38,510 nt of DNA from Alphaproteobacteria bacterium (GCA_024280095.1 JAJRQU010000156.1:1-38510), one strand, 5' to 3'. Shown: positions 9,783-25,797, counted from the stretch's first letter. Translations and numbers: made by a program. Notes: a model not told the origin generated them from the sequence alone.

Positions 9783-10553
9783 ATGTCGAATAATATTAAA
9801 GCCCGCCTTTATGTGGAGCATGATTTAAGGGCGGGCGGGAAAATATTGCTTGAGGGCAATCAGGGGTATTATCTGGTCAATGTCATACGCCTGAAGGCCG
9901 CAGACCATATTCTGTTGTTTAATGGCCGACAGGGCGAATGGCTCGCGGAAATAACCAATATCGGCAAGGGCCGCGCGGTTGTTGTTGTTGAGCAAATCGT
10001 AATGGCGCAGAAGCCGGAACCTGATCTGTGGTATCTTTTTGCGCCCCTTAAAAAAGCACGAATTGATTATATGGTGCAAAAGGCAACGGAGCTTGGCGTG
10101 TCGCTCATTCGCCCTGTCCTGACGGCGCGTACCAATTTTGATCGCTTAAAAGAAGATGAACTCCGCCTGCAGGCCATTGAGGCTGCGGAACAATGTGAGC
10201 GTTTCACCGTACCAATTATCGAACCGATGATAAAATTGACGCCGCTCCTGAACGATTGGCCCGAGGATAGATTGTTGATGTTTTGTGACGAGGAAGGCGA
10301 GGGGGATCAAAACACTTTCCCCGTGGGCCGCGCCATGGATGAGGTCGCCGCATGGCAGGATCGCCCCAAAAAATGGGCCATCCTGATCGGGCCGGAGGGG
10401 GGATTCGCGCCGGAGGAACGCCGGCTCATCCGCAGTAAAGCCAATGTGGTTCCCGTGACATTAGGCCCAAGAATCTTGCGGGCGGATACCGCCGCCATCG
10501 CCGCCATTGCCTTATGGCAGTCTTATGCAGGGGATTGGCGGCCAGAGGATTGA
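9783..10553 (+). CDS. rsmE: 16S rRNA (uracil-1498-N3)-methyltransferase RsmE
   Basis: This 256-residue SPOUT-family methyltransferase modifies U1498 of 16S rRNA. The SAM-binding trefoil-knot region is seen as ILIGPEGGFAPEERRLI and TLGPRILRADTAAIAAIALW. The middle has YMVQKATELGVSLIRPVLTA and AAEQCERFTVPII, all characteristic of RsmE. The start at 9783 is supported by AAGAGGA just upstream; longer in-frame starts would run back into the divergent ubiA gene. Placement beside ubiA recurs in some alphaproteobacteria, but the two are divergent and the functional link is weak. Confidence 0.93.
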   Translation: MSNNIKARLYVEHDLRAGGKILLEGNQGYYLVNVIRLKAADHILLFNGRQGEWLAEITNIGKGRAVVVVEQIVMAQKPEPDLWYLFAPLKKARIDYMVQKATELGVSLIRPVLTARTNFDRLKEDELRLQAIEAAEQCERFTVPIIEPMIKLTPLLNDWPEDRLLMFCDEEGEGDQNTFPVGRAMDEVAAWQDRPKKWAILIGPEGGFAPEERRLIRSKANVVPVTLGPRILRADTAAIAAIALWQSYAGDWRPED

Positions 10554-10651
10554 AGGTAAGGTAAAATTTCATTGACTCCCATCAAATTTTTTATCATCAT
10601 CCGCCCGAACATTTTGCAATGTTTTCCGAGGGGCGTTAGGGGTAAAAGAAC

Positions 10652-13366
10652 ATGGAAGATAAACGAATGAAAAATATAAAAAACTCTACAGCCATTCTGG
10701 CGGGGATATTAGCTCTTGGAATTTCTGGTGTCATTACAGGCCTCAGCCCGGCAGCTTTCGCAGATCAAAAAAATAACATGATCACCTATCACGAAGGTGA
10801 CGAAGGCCAAGAGCCCGAAACAAAGCCCGAAGAAAAAAAAGCAGATACAGAATCTGCTGACAAAGACGATAAAAAAGACAAAAAAGATAAAGAGAAAAAA
10901 GATAAAACCCTTGCGGAATTTGTCAAAGATCTGGACAAGAGCGAAGGGCTTTTCAATTTCTATCGTGATCCTAAAAAAGGCGATCTTTTTATGGAGGTCA
11001 GCGCAGATCAACTGGATGAGGAATTTATTTATTTCATCTATTTGCACAATGGCGTTACCGGCGTTCCGGGGCTTGGCTTTCGCGGGCTGACCGGAAATAA
11101 TCAGATTTTTTCCCTCAAAAAACATTTCAACCGCATTGAATTCATCGAAGAAAATACCAATTTCTATTATGATCCGGATAGCCCGCTTAGCCGGTCTGCG
11201 GATGCGAATGTATCTTCTGCCTTGCTGGCCACCGCAGAAATAAAAGCAACCAGCAAAGATAAAAAACGCTTTATCATTCCGGTGAGCAAATTATTCTTGA
11301 GCGAGGCGCTGACAAGATTGACACCGAAACCAAACCCCGCCGATAAAAAAGCTGGAAAATTTGGCCCCGGAAAATTAAATACTGCCAAATCCAAAATCGC
11401 CAAAATTAACAATTATCCGGAAAATTCGGACGTGATTGTGGATTATGTCTTTGATGACCCGAAACCCGTGCCGGATAAAACAAAGGCGGGCGGCATTCCG
11501 CGTTCTGGCACCATGTCTGTGCAGCATAGCTTCATTCAAATGCCAAAAAATGATTTTAAGCCACGGCTTGATGATCCACGGGTGGGTTATTTCACCAGCC
11601 GCGTGACGGATATGACCAGCTATAGCGCCACCCCGTACCGCGATTTAATTGATCGTTGGCCCCTGGTGAAAAAAGACCCTTCGGCTAAAATTTCCGAACC
11701 GGTAAAGCCGATTGTTTTCTGGATTGAAAATACCACGCCCTATGAATATCGCGATACTATTCGGGACGCGTCTCTGGCGTGGAATATTGCCTTTGAAAAG
11801 GCCGGTTTTAAAAATGCTGTTCAGGTGAAAATTCAGCCGGATGACGCGGATTGGGATGCGGGCGATATTCGCTATAACGTTATGCGTTGGACCGCGTCCC
11901 CACGCCCGCCATTTGGCGGTTATGGCCCTAATTTTACCAACCCGAGAACCGGCGAAGTTCTTGGGGCTGATATTATGCTGGAGCAGGTATTTATCACCAA
12001 CCGTATGGCCACGGGTAGCATTTTTGAAACATCTGGCCTTGGCCTGCCGAGCACAGACAGTGAAAGTCTGACCGGGATTTCTGGTGACCCGTTATCCTGC
12101 AGTCTTGGCCATCAATTGCAAATATCTTCTTTATTTGGGCAGGCTGTCCTTGGCGTAAAATCCGCGCCGGATCTGGATAAGGATGAATTGATCAAACAAT
12201 CGCTTTATTATCTGACCCTTCATGAGATTGGCCATACCCTTGGCCTTAATCATAATATGAAGGCCAGCCAATTGCATGATTTTAAGGATGTCCATAATAT
12301 AGATATTACAGGCCCCGTCGGGCTTGCGGGATCCGTGATGGATTATCCGGCGGTTAATATTGCCCGCAAGGGTCAAAAGCAGGGTGATTTCTATACCACG
12401 CGCCCGGGGCCATATGACATATGGGCTATCGAATTTGGTTATTCTCCTGAAATGGAAGATGCCAATGCGCGGAATGCTTTGCTTGCAAGATCTACCGAGC
12501 CTGCCTTAACCTTTGGTAATGATGCGGATGATATGCGCTCGAACGGTAAAGCCATTGATCCGCGCGTTATGATTGGCGATATGTCCGGCGATGCCATTGC
12601 CTTTGCGGAAAATGAAATGTTGCTCGCGGAAGAAACCATGACTGGTCTGCTTGGCAAATACACCAATGATGGTCAATCATTTCATGAATTGCGGAATGCT
12701 TTCCTGATCGTCAGCGGCACCAAGGCGCGGGCGGCGAATGTTGTGTCGCGTTATGTGGGCGGCGTTTATGTGGACCGGGCTTTCGTTGGCCAGAAAACAG
12801 ATGCCAAGGCCCCATTCGTGCCGGTTTCGCTCGCCGATCAAAAACGGGCTATGAACCTGTTGAAAGATCAATTCTTCAGCCCGAATGCCTTTGACTATTC
12901 CCCTGACTTGATCAGTCACTTGCAGCAACAACGGCGCGGCTTTGATTTCTTCACTATGACAGAAGATCCGAAAATTCATGCCCGCGTGATCAAGGCTCAG
13001 AGCAATGTGCTAAGCCATCTTACCCATAAAAATGTCTTGCAGCGCTTGACCGATAGTCGCCTTTACGGCAATGAATATTCAGTTGCCGCCATGCTTGGGG
13101 ATTTGACCGATGCTGTCTTTGAGGCCGATTTGAAAGGCAATGTGAACAGTTATCGCCAGAATCTGCAGGTGACTTATATGAACCGGCTCATAGGGATCAT
13201 TAAGGATAAGGCCGCATCGCATCAGGCCAAGGCCGCGGCATTTGCCAATCTTGACCGCATCCAAGGCTGGATGAAAAAAGCCAGAAAAGGCAATTCAGAA
13301 ACCCGCGCCCACCGCGATTATCTGAATTACGCCATTGATCAGGCCCTGTTCCCCGGTAAAGGTTAA
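10652..13366 (+). CDS. exported zinc-dependent metalloprotease (DUF5117/DUF4953 family)
   Basis: This is a large 904-residue exported protein. A signal peptide (hydrophobic core AILAGILALGISGVITGL, likely cleavage after AAFA) is followed by a highly charged Lys/Asp/Glu-rich linker at about residues 50-88. A DUF5117-like region follows, then a metzincin-type zinc site HEIGHTLGLNH at residues 524-534, with SVMDYPAVNI about 30 residues later as the Met-turn region. This arrangement matches proteins annotated as zinc-dependent metalloproteases with DUF5117 and DUF4953 domains. The substrate is unknown; the location is likely periplasmic or secreted. AGGGG about ten bases upstream supports the ATG at 10652; a second ATG at 10667 would shorten the signal peptide. 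A terminator follows 22 bases after the stop. Confidence 0.88.
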   Translation: MEDKRMKNIKNSTAILAGILALGISGVITGLSPAAFADQKNNMITYHEGDEGQEPETKPEEKKADTESADKDDKKDKKDKEKKDKTLAEFVKDLDKSEGLFNFYRDPKKGDLFMEVSADQLDEEFIYFIYLHNGVTGVPGLGFRGLTGNNQIFSLKKHFNRIEFIEENTNFYYDPDSPLSRSADANVSSALLATAEIKATSKDKKRFIIPVSKLFLSEALTRLTPKPNPADKKAGKFGPGKLNTAKSKIAKINNYPENSDVIVDYVFDDPKPVPDKTKAGGIPRSGTMSVQHSFIQMPKNDFKPRLDDPRVGYFTSRVTDMTSYSATPYRDLIDRWPLVKKDPSAKISEPVKPIVFWIENTTPYEYRDTIRDASLAWNIAFEKAGFKNAVQVKIQPDDADWDAGDIRYNVMRWTASPRPPFGGYGPNFTNPRTGEVLGADIMLEQVFITNRMATGSIFETSGLGLPSTDSESLTGISGDPLSCSLGHQLQISSLFGQAVLGVKSAPDLDKDELIKQSLYYLTLHEIGHTLGLNHNMKASQLHDFKDVHNIDITGPVGLAGSVMDYPAVNIARKGQKQGDFYTTRPGPYDIWAIEFGYSPEMEDANARNALLARSTEPALTFGNDADDMRSNGKAIDPRVMIGDMSGDAIAFAENEMLLAEETMTGLLGKYTNDGQSFHELRNAFLIVSGTKARAANVVSRYVGGVYVDRAFVGQKTDAKAPFVPVSLADQKRAMNLLKDQFFSPNAFDYSPDLISHLQQQRRGFDFFTMTEDPKIHARVIKAQSNVLSHLTHKNVLQRLTDSRLYGNEYSVAAMLGDLTDAVFEADLKGNVNSYRQNLQVTYMNRLIGIIKDKAASHQAKAAAFANLDRIQGWMKKARKGNSETRAHRDYLNYAIDQALFPGKG

Positions 13367-13388
13367 CGTGGTTAATATAATTTAAATG

Positions 13389-13421
13389 TCCCCCGGATCA
13401 TATGGTTCGGGGGATTTTTTT
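13389..13421 (+). terminator. rho-independent terminator after the metalloprotease gene
   Basis: TCCCCCG pairs with CGGGGGA around a loop of about 12 bases and is followed by seven T. It lies 22 bases past the metalloprotease stop and before the convergent pentapeptide-repeat gene. Confidence 0.88.
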
Positions 13422-13431
13422 ATGATTTTTT

Positions 13432-13451
13432 AGCGTATATCAGCGTATATC
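13432..13451. repeat. 10-bp tandem duplication across the pentapeptide gene stop
   Basis: AGCGTATATC occurs twice in direct succession (13432-13441 and 13442-13451). The reverse-strand TGA stop at 13440-13442 sits on the junction between the copies. Confidence 0.7.
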
Positions 13452-14333
13452 CAAGTCATATTTCCCGGGCAGTATTTTGGCACCGCAGCGGAATTTTTTA
13501 TGTCTGTAGCTGAGCTGCCAGTCGCGGGCGCTGGTCAGGTTTAAACAGAATTCGGCGATCAGGTCGCGTTTTTCCGGGCCTATATCAATCTGTTTCAGGT
13601 TACTGAGATATAAAAGCGCATCTTTGAAATTCACATGCCGTAATTTTGTCTGGCTGAAATCAGCCCGCGACAGATCGGCAAAGTAAAAATTCACATGGTC
13701 AAAATCCGTACGAAAGAAATTTGTCTGGTTCAGGTCCGCGCCGGTAAAATCAATGTCTGTCAGATGGCTGCCCATAAAAATGCTCTGGCCCGCAGCGGCA
13801 TTCTTCATGTTTAAATCCAATAGGGTGGATTGCCAGAAGCTGGCTTTGACAAGGCGGCTGCTGGTAAAATCACTGGCCTGAATTTTAACATGCTGAAATT
13901 GGCTGTAGGCCATATCAGCATGGGCAAAGCGGCTGCCGATAATTTCAACGCCGGACAGGGATACCCGCGTCATCTGAGCGCCCTCAAAATCACTGCCCTT
14001 GATGTAGGCCCCGTCAAACCGCGCCCCCGTCAGGTTGGCCCCTTTGAAATTGACCTCCACATTACGCGTAATACTCAAGTTGGCATCCGATAGATTTTCG
14101 TCCGATAGATCCAGACCCGACAGATCCGCATGACATAAATTCAGGCGGCGCGGGTCATTGATATCGGGCGGCAGGACGTCTGTTGCCCATATACGGTGCT
14201 CAAACAAAAGCTCAGGTAAATTGGTCGGCACCCAGCCCGGCGGGTTCGGGCAGTCATCCGCCCATGCGGCCCCGCCTGTTAAAGAAACAAGAACCGTAAG
14301 GGCCGCGCATAAGCCATAGGATTGTTTGAGCAT
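13440..14333 (-). CDS. exported pentapeptide-repeat protein
   Basis: This 297-residue protein has a clear signal peptide (ALTVLVSLTGGAAWA, cleavage before DDCPNPPGW). From about residue 70 it has a long series of pentapeptide repeats of the A(D/N)LXX type, such as LSGLDLSDENLSDANLS, ANLTGARFDGAYIKGSDFEG and ADLSRADFSQTKLRHVNFKD. Such repeats fold into a right-handed quadrilateral beta-helix. Cysteines near each end of the mature protein could form disulfides in the periplasm. No function can be assigned; pentapeptide proteins range from gyrase-protecting DNA mimics to structural proteins, and the export signal argues against a gyrase role. It diverges from the aspartic protease gene and converges on the metalloprotease gene. 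Confidence 0.85.
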   Translation of the reverse strand: MLKQSYGLCAALTVLVSLTGGAAWADDCPNPPGWVPTNLPELLFEHRIWATDVLPPDINDPRRLNLCHADLSGLDLSDENLSDANLSITRNVEVNFKGANLTGARFDGAYIKGSDFEGAQMTRVSLSGVEIIGSRFAHADMAYSQFQHVKIQASDFTSSRLVKASFWQSTLLDLNMKNAAAGQSIFMGSHLTDIDFTGADLNQTNFFRTDFDHVNFYFADLSRADFSQTKLRHVNFKDALLYLSNLKQIDIGPEKRDLIAEFCLNLTSARDWQLSYRHKKFRCGAKILPGKYDLDIR

Positions 14334-14453
14334 AAATATGATGCCGTTTTGTTTTTGTTTGAAGTGACCCTATATCATCATATTTCACTTAATAATCCAA
14401 TAAAAAGATGACCTTGCCTTTTTATCTTGTCAATTGTGCCCTATATTAAACAG

Positions 14454-15233
14454 ATGAATGATGACGACACACCGCCCTCGCCGTGGGGCCCGCGCCCGGA
14501 TAAGGGGTCAAATAATTCAAAAAGGCCGAACAGGCCCCATAAGGGTTCTTTGAAAAAAATCTCCCGTTTCCCCGTTTTCCTGGTGGGGGTGATCGGGTTT
14601 TTATTTATTTTGCTAATTGCGTCGTGGCTCTTGCCGGACAATATGATTGCGGGGGCGTCCATGGGCGGCTTGATGTATGACGGGTTGCTTCTGGCCTTTG
14701 TCGGGGCCGGCCTTTGGGCTCATGTGAGCAGCTCTCCAAGCGCAGCTTTGCGGCATTTGGCCACATGGGTAATAATCTTTGGGGTGCTTGCGCTGGGCTA
14801 TAGCATCTGGACAGGCGGCGGGCGTATTGGCGGCGAACTGGATGTGGCAAAAGGCATCAGTACGGGGACAAATATCAGTTACCGCGCGGATCAGAGCGGT
14901 CATTTTTTTGTCAGGGCCAAGGTGAATGGTACGCCGGTGGTCTTCATGGTGGATACGGGGGCGACGGATGTGGCGCTCACCCGTGCGGATGCCGAAAATA
15001 TAGGGCTGCCTATGGATCAGTTAAGCTTCACGAAACCCTATAAAACGGCCAACGGAACGACTTATGGCGCGCAGGTTATGCTCGCGACCATAGACATTGG
15101 CCCGATCAGCGTAAGAAATATCACAGGCTCGGTTTTGCCGGATGGATTGGGCTATTCTCTGCTTGGTATGAGTTTTTTAAATACCCTTTCGGGCTATAAA
15201 GTGGTGAATGGTGTATTGACATTATACCCTTAA
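14454..15233 (+). CDS. TIGR02281 family clan AA aspartic protease (membrane-anchored)
   Basis: This 259-residue protein has a polar N-terminus rich in Pro, Lys and Asn. Three hydrophobic segments follow (about 40-60, 71-90 and 102-119), then a retropepsin-like domain. The catalytic motif is VVFMVDTGATDVALTRADAE with Asp167. The domain ends with the typical LLGMSFLNTLSGYKVVNGVL. This layout, membrane segments plus a single-motif aspartic protease domain, is that of TIGR02281, common in alphaproteobacteria; it would act as a dimer, probably on the periplasmic side. The ATG at 14454 is used; an in-frame TTG at 14427 is possible. No strong ribosome binding site is seen for either. Its substrate is unknown. 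Confidence 0.88.
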   Translation: MNDDDTPPSPWGPRPDKGSNNSKRPNRPHKGSLKKISRFPVFLVGVIGFLFILLIASWLLPDNMIAGASMGGLMYDGLLLAFVGAGLWAHVSSSPSAALRHLATWVIIFGVLALGYSIWTGGGRIGGELDVAKGISTGTNISYRADQSGHFFVRAKVNGTPVVFMVDTGATDVALTRADAENIGLPMDQLSFTKPYKTANGTTYGAQVMLATIDIGPISVRNITGSVLPDGLGYSLLGMSFLNTLSGYKVVNGVLTLYP

Positions 15234-15261
15234 AGGCCCACATGTTTTTATTCTGAATGTA

Positions 15262-16647
15262 ATGAATAGCGAAAATCTTATGTCAACTGATGAAATATCT
15301 GCCCAAAGCCAACCCATCGAAAATAAACAGCAATTGATTGATTATATTGCCGCAGGGTCTAAGCCCAAAAGTGAATGGTCCATTGGGACGGAACATGAAA
15401 AATTTGGCTTTTGTATTGATAGCCTCCGGCCTGTGCCTTACGAGGGGACAAGAAGTATCCGCGCCATATTAACCGCCATGCAGGAATTTGGCTGGATGCC
15501 GATGATGGAAGGGGATTACATCATTGGCCTGAAAAAGAACGGCCAGTCGGTGACGCTTGAACCGGGCGGGCAGCTGGAACTTTCCGGGGCCATGCGTAAA
15601 ACACTGCATGAAACCTGCAGTGAGGTCGCCAGTCACCTGAAACTCACCAAAGCCGTTAGCGAAAAGCTTGGCATTAATTTTCTGGGCATGGGATTTAACC
15701 CTAACACACGCCGCGAAGATGTACCGATCATGCCAAAAGGCCGTTATGTCATCATGCTCAATTATATGCCGAAAAAAGGCAATCTTGGCCTTGACATGAT
15801 GCTGCGAACCTCAACAATTCAGGTCAATCTGGATTATTCAGACGAAGCAGACATGGTGAAAAAATTCAGGGTTTCATTGGCCCTGCAACCCATTGCCACC
15901 GCCCTTTTTGCGGCATCCCCTTTCACAGAGGGCAAACCCAACGGTTATTTAAGCTATCGCAGTCATATCTGGACTGATACCGATCCGGATCGGTGCGGTA
16001 TTCTGTCTTTTGTCTTTAAGGATGATATGGGCTTTGAGGCTTATGTGGATCATGTTCTTGATGTGCCTATGTATTTTGTTGCGCGAGATGGGAAATATAT
16101 AAATGTGGCGGGGCAATCCTTTCGGGATTTTATGAAAGGCGAGCTGCCGGGATATCCGGGTCATAAGCCGACCATGCAGGATTGGGAAGATCATATGAGC
16201 ACGCTTTTCCCCGAAGTGCGCTTGAAAAAATTTCTTGAAATGCGCGGCGCGGACGGCGGTACGGGGGACTGGATTTGTGCCCTGCCGGCCCTTTGGACGG
16301 GATTATTTTATGACCAGACCAGCCTTGATGCGGCCTGGGATATGGTGAAGGGCTGGACCGGTGACGAACATGAATATTTACGGGCCAATGTGCCGTCCAA
16401 GGCATTAGCCACACCATTTAGAAATGGCACGGTGCTGGACATTGCAAAAGAAATGGTCACCCTTTCAGCAGAGGGCTTAAAACGCCGCGCCATGCTTAAC
16501 AGTACAGGCGAGGATGAAAGAATTCTTCTTAATCCTTTGCATGTTGTCCTTGATAGAAAGAAAACCGTTGCTGAAGATATGCTGGAAAAATATTACGGTG
16601 AGTGGAAGGGCGATATTTCAAGAATATTCAAGGATTATGCTTTTTAG
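15262..16647 (+). CDS. gshA: glutamate-cysteine ligase (GCS2 family)
   Basis: This enzyme catalyses ATP-dependent joining of glutamate and cysteine, the first step of glutathione synthesis, in the cytoplasm. The 461 residues fit the GCS2-type ligases of alphaproteobacteria and plants rather than the longer E. coli GshA. Conserved segments are WSIGTEHEKFGFC near residue 40, SVTLEPGGQLELSGA, YMPKKGNLGLDMMLRTSTIQ, and the C-terminal GDWICALPALWTGLFYD. Two starts are possible (15262 and 15280), neither with a strong ribosome binding site. It follows the aspartic protease by 28 bases and may be co-transcribed. gshB is not in the window. Confidence 0.92.
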   Translation: MNSENLMSTDEISAQSQPIENKQQLIDYIAAGSKPKSEWSIGTEHEKFGFCIDSLRPVPYEGTRSIRAILTAMQEFGWMPMMEGDYIIGLKKNGQSVTLEPGGQLELSGAMRKTLHETCSEVASHLKLTKAVSEKLGINFLGMGFNPNTRREDVPIMPKGRYVIMLNYMPKKGNLGLDMMLRTSTIQVNLDYSDEADMVKKFRVSLALQPIATALFAASPFTEGKPNGYLSYRSHIWTDTDPDRCGILSFVFKDDMGFEAYVDHVLDVPMYFVARDGKYINVAGQSFRDFMKGELPGYPGHKPTMQDWEDHMSTLFPEVRLKKFLEMRGADGGTGDWICALPALWTGLFYDQTSLDAAWDMVKGWTGDEHEYLRANVPSKALATPFRNGTVLDIAKEMVTLSAEGLKRRAMLNSTGEDERILLNPLHVVLDRKKTVAEDMLEKYYGEWKGDISRIFKDYAF

Positions 16648-16652
16648 AGCTT

Positions 16653-16682
16653 TCTTGTTGAATATTTCTTTGTTGAATATTT
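16653..16682. repeat. 15-bp tandem duplication between gshA and znuA 3' ends
   Basis: TCTTGTTGAATATTT (16653-16667) is followed at once by CTTTGTTGAATATTT (16668-16682), sharing 13 of 15 bases. It starts five bases after the gshA stop and ends eight bases short of the znuA gene end. Confidence 0.7.
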
Positions 16683-16690
16683 CTGGGGCT

Positions 16691-17671
16691 TTACCTTAAG
16701 TCATTTAAACCGTCGAGCAGGCCGCCTTGATCCTGACAGTCGATAATATTTTGCGTCATTTCGGCCATTAATTTGAAATATAAGTCCGGTCCCTTTTCAA
16801 TATAAAGACCGAGCGGATCAACCACATCAAACCCCGCGCCCGTGCCGCTCATCACCACCGTGGCGATACGCGGGTGCGCGCCCGGCATGCCCAATACGCA
16901 GGTTACTTTCTTTTCTCTGGCCAGCCTTTTTAGCATTTTAATATGTTTGGCGCTCGGGTTCTGGTCAGATTTTAACGTAATAGCCCCGACAGCTTTCAGC
17001 CCAAAAGATTTTTCGAAATATTGAAAGGCATCATGATAAACGATCATTGGTTTTTCGCGCAGAGGCCTTAATCTCTCGCGGATATCCTCTTCCATGCTAT
17101 AGAGGCGGGTAATGGTTTTTTGCGCATTCTGGATATAGGTCAAGCTGTTCATAGGGTCCAGTTTTGACAGGGTTTCCTCAATGACCCGTACCATGCGGCG
17201 GGCGTTGGACGGGTCGAGCCAAATATGCAAGTCCTGGGCCGCATGGGCCTTATGATCTTCGGATTGGCTATCGCCCCTATACCAGATTTTGCTGGTGCGG
17301 TAAGGTATCAGATGTATACCTTTTTGCTGTGCCATGGGAATGGCCAGAAAATTTGCGTATTTGCGTTTGAGTATACTTTTGAGGAATATTTCCATATTGG
17401 GATCTATATAAAAGATAACATCCGAATTATGAACTTGCCGGATAACAGAAGGTTTGAGGCGGAAAATATGGGGATCAAGGCCGCCGCTTACCATTAAGTT
17501 CAGTTTTCCCTTATCGCCCATAACACTTGCGACCAATGAATGAAGGGGCTTGATGGTGGCAATGACGGTTAATTCTTTTGCCAATGATTTTGAATGAACA
17601 GCGGGGTTTGCGGCGGAAAAAAAACCAGCAGCAAGAATAGACAATAAAAAATTTCGCGCATGTTTAAACAA
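16691..17671 (-). CDS. ZnuA-like zinc ABC transporter substrate-binding protein (orphan)
   Basis: This 326-residue periplasmic binding protein belongs to the ZnuA (cluster A-I) family. A signal peptide (LLSILAAGFFSAANPAVHS) is followed by the domain start LTVIATIKPLHSLVASVMGD. Candidate metal ligands are His44 (KPLH), His149 (DLHIWLDP) and His213 (VYHDAFQYF), the usual ZnuA trio. A short histidine-containing loop (DHKAHAAQDLH) precedes the second ligand, like but shorter than the His-rich loop of other ZnuA proteins. The only suitable start is TTG at 17671, with GGTGAT just upstream. No znuB, znuC or zur lies beside it; the next gene is bamD on the other strand. Zinc is inferred over manganese from the three histidines. 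Confidence 0.88.
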   Translation of the reverse strand: MFKHARNFLLSILAAGFFSAANPAVHSKSLAKELTVIATIKPLHSLVASVMGDKGKLNLMVSGGLDPHIFRLKPSVIRQVHNSDVIFYIDPNMEIFLKSILKRKYANFLAIPMAQQKGIHLIPYRTSKIWYRGDSQSEDHKAHAAQDLHIWLDPSNARRMVRVIEETLSKLDPMNSLTYIQNAQKTITRLYSMEEDIRERLRPLREKPMIVYHDAFQYFEKSFGLKAVGAITLKSDQNPSAKHIKMLKRLAREKKVTCVLGMPGAHPRIATVVMSGTGAGFDVVDPLGLYIEKGPDLYFKLMAEMTQNIIDCQDQGGLLDGLNDLR

Positions 17672-17951
17672 AATATCACCAGATTTTACAGTAATAACAT
17701 AACGTATGTGGGAATAGTCATGCTCAAGTCAAGAAATATTGTCAAGTTAAAGAGGCCATCGTTAATGAGAAGGAATGTCCGCCGGCTTTTGATGATTATG
17801 GGATCATGCGGATTTTTTTGCCTTAATAATTCCCTATTTGTATCATATCTGATAAAGAAGTAATCTAATATATGTAAATGGTTTGGCTCTTTGTCTGTTT
17901 GACGTGTTATAGTTCGTCAGATTCGCCGTTAATTAAAAGGCTGATTGCCCG
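17672..17951. other. divergent intergenic region between znuA and bamD
   Basis: About 280 AT-rich bases between divergent genes. The only ordered element I see is the small dyad at 17697-17709 close to znuA. A plus-strand open frame here (17660-17863) overlaps the znuA start, shows no domain features and is not called. Confidence 0.4.
17697..17709. promoter_or_regulatory. candidate operator dyad upstream of znuA
   Basis: ACATA-ACG-TATGT forms an inverted repeat with 5-bp arms, 26 bases upstream of the znuA start. Zur boxes in proteobacteria are AT-rich dyads of similar style, so a zinc-responsive operator is possible. The arms are short and the match is loose. Confidence 0.25.
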
Positions 17952-18764
17952 ATGGAATATGGAATAGCTATGGTTTTGGAACGAATTTCTCTGAGTGCCG
18001 TTAAAATGATGAAGTCGCTTCTTTTAGTATTAATGACCGCAGGATTTTTGGTGGGCTGCTCTGGTACAGACCACTTGAAATATCAGGAAAGAAGCGTAAC
18101 CGAATTATATGATGTGGCTCTGGATTACCTGAACAAGGGGCAGTTTAAATTTGCGGCCGTATCTTTTGATGAGGTGGAACGCCAGCATCCCTATTCGTCG
18201 TGGGCGCGGCGGTCACAATTAATGTCTGCTTATGCCTATTTCAAGGCGAATAAACTGGAAGAGGCCGTTCTAGCTGCGGAACGTTTTGTCTCGCTTCACC
18301 CCGGCAATAAAGATGCCGCCTATGCTTATTATCTGATTGGTATATCTTATTATTTGCAAATCGCCGATATCAGGCGGGATCAAAAAACAACGGAAATGGC
18401 CATGCAGGCGCTTAGTGAAGTTGTGCGCCGTTTCCCTTTTTCTGAATATGCGGCGGATGCCAAATTGAAAATTGACCTGACTCGCGATCATTTGGCCGGC
18501 AAGGAAATGAAGATTGGTCGCTTCTATCAGGATAAAGATAATTATTTCGCGGCGATAAGCCGGTATAACCGTGTCATTAAACAATATCAGACCACAAGCC
18601 ACGTTCCGGAAGCCCTGCATCGTTTGACCGAAACCTATTTAGCCGTTGGCATTCTGCCGGAAGCTTATAAATCAGCGGCGGTACTTGGGGCCAATTACCC
18701 GGACAGTGAATGGTATAAATATAGTTACGACCTGATGCAGAAATATAATGTAAAACAACCATAA
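17952..18764 (+). CDS. bamD: outer membrane protein assembly factor BamD (lipoprotein)
   Basis: BamD is the essential TPR lipoprotein of the BAM complex that inserts beta-barrel proteins into the outer membrane. A lipobox LVGC (Cys36) follows the hydrophobic stretch SLLLVLMTAGF. The mature protein has the typical TPR segments ELYDVALDYLNKGQFKFAAV, FDEVERQHPYSSWARRSQLM and YAYYLIGISYYLQIADIRRD, with DQKTTEMAMQALSEVVRRFP near the middle. Alternative starts at 17970 and 18006 give shorter signal peptides; 17970 has GGAAT at fair spacing. It lies upstream of recN and ligA, an order typical of alphaproteobacteria. Confidence 0.93.
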   Translation: MEYGIAMVLERISLSAVKMMKSLLLVLMTAGFLVGCSGTDHLKYQERSVTELYDVALDYLNKGQFKFAAVSFDEVERQHPYSSWARRSQLMSAYAYFKANKLEEAVLAAERFVSLHPGNKDAAYAYYLIGISYYLQIADIRRDQKTTEMAMQALSEVVRRFPFSEYAADAKLKIDLTRDHLAGKEMKIGRFYQDKDNYFAAISRYNRVIKQYQTTSHVPEALHRLTETYLAVGILPEAYKSAAVLGANYPDSEWYKYSYDLMQKYNVKQP

Positions 18765-18799
18765 TAGCTGAGGTTTTCTGGTCTCGGGGTGTGTTCTGG

Positions 18800-25514
<6,715 letters not shown>

Positions 25515-25797
25515 TTTACCCCCTGCCATGCATATATATTGATTTTATAGTTTATATAAAGCCTACCATCAAGGGTTTTGGGGTATTTTCAAGTTGATTA
25601 CGTTCTTCAGCCATGCGCTCATTCGGAAGCTTGGGGCGTTGTCATGCGTTCATTGCATGGCCGCATTGCAAAAAAACACTCTACTCATTTTATACCCCAT
25701 AGCTTAAATATAGATCATCACCAAACGGATGAGCCATTTGGTCAATATATTATAGAATTAATATTCAACAGATTTTTTATTAAAAAGGTTTAGATCA
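25515..25797. other. divergent intergenic region before the small two-repeat protein
   Basis: This 283-base AT-rich region separates the transglutaminase-like gene from the small protein gene and should hold both promoters, but I cannot place them. A short hairpin with ACCAAA and TTTGGT arms lies near 25720-25742. A 71-codon frame starting with TTG at 25578 has no ribosome binding site or domain features and is not called. Confidence 0.35.

Noticed and set aside
10570-10600. TTGACT followed by an AT-rich stretch as a sigma70 promoter for the metalloprotease
   Set aside because: No -10 hexamer lies at 16-18 bases with a convincing match, so I did not list it as a feature.
17660-17863. 67-codon plus-strand frame between znuA and bamD
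   Set aside because: It overlaps the znuA start, has no ribosome binding site and no domain-like composition.
25578-25793. 71-codon plus-strand frame before the small two-repeat protein
   Set aside because: It starts with TTG, has no ribosome binding site or recognisable motif, and fits better as the leader and promoter region.
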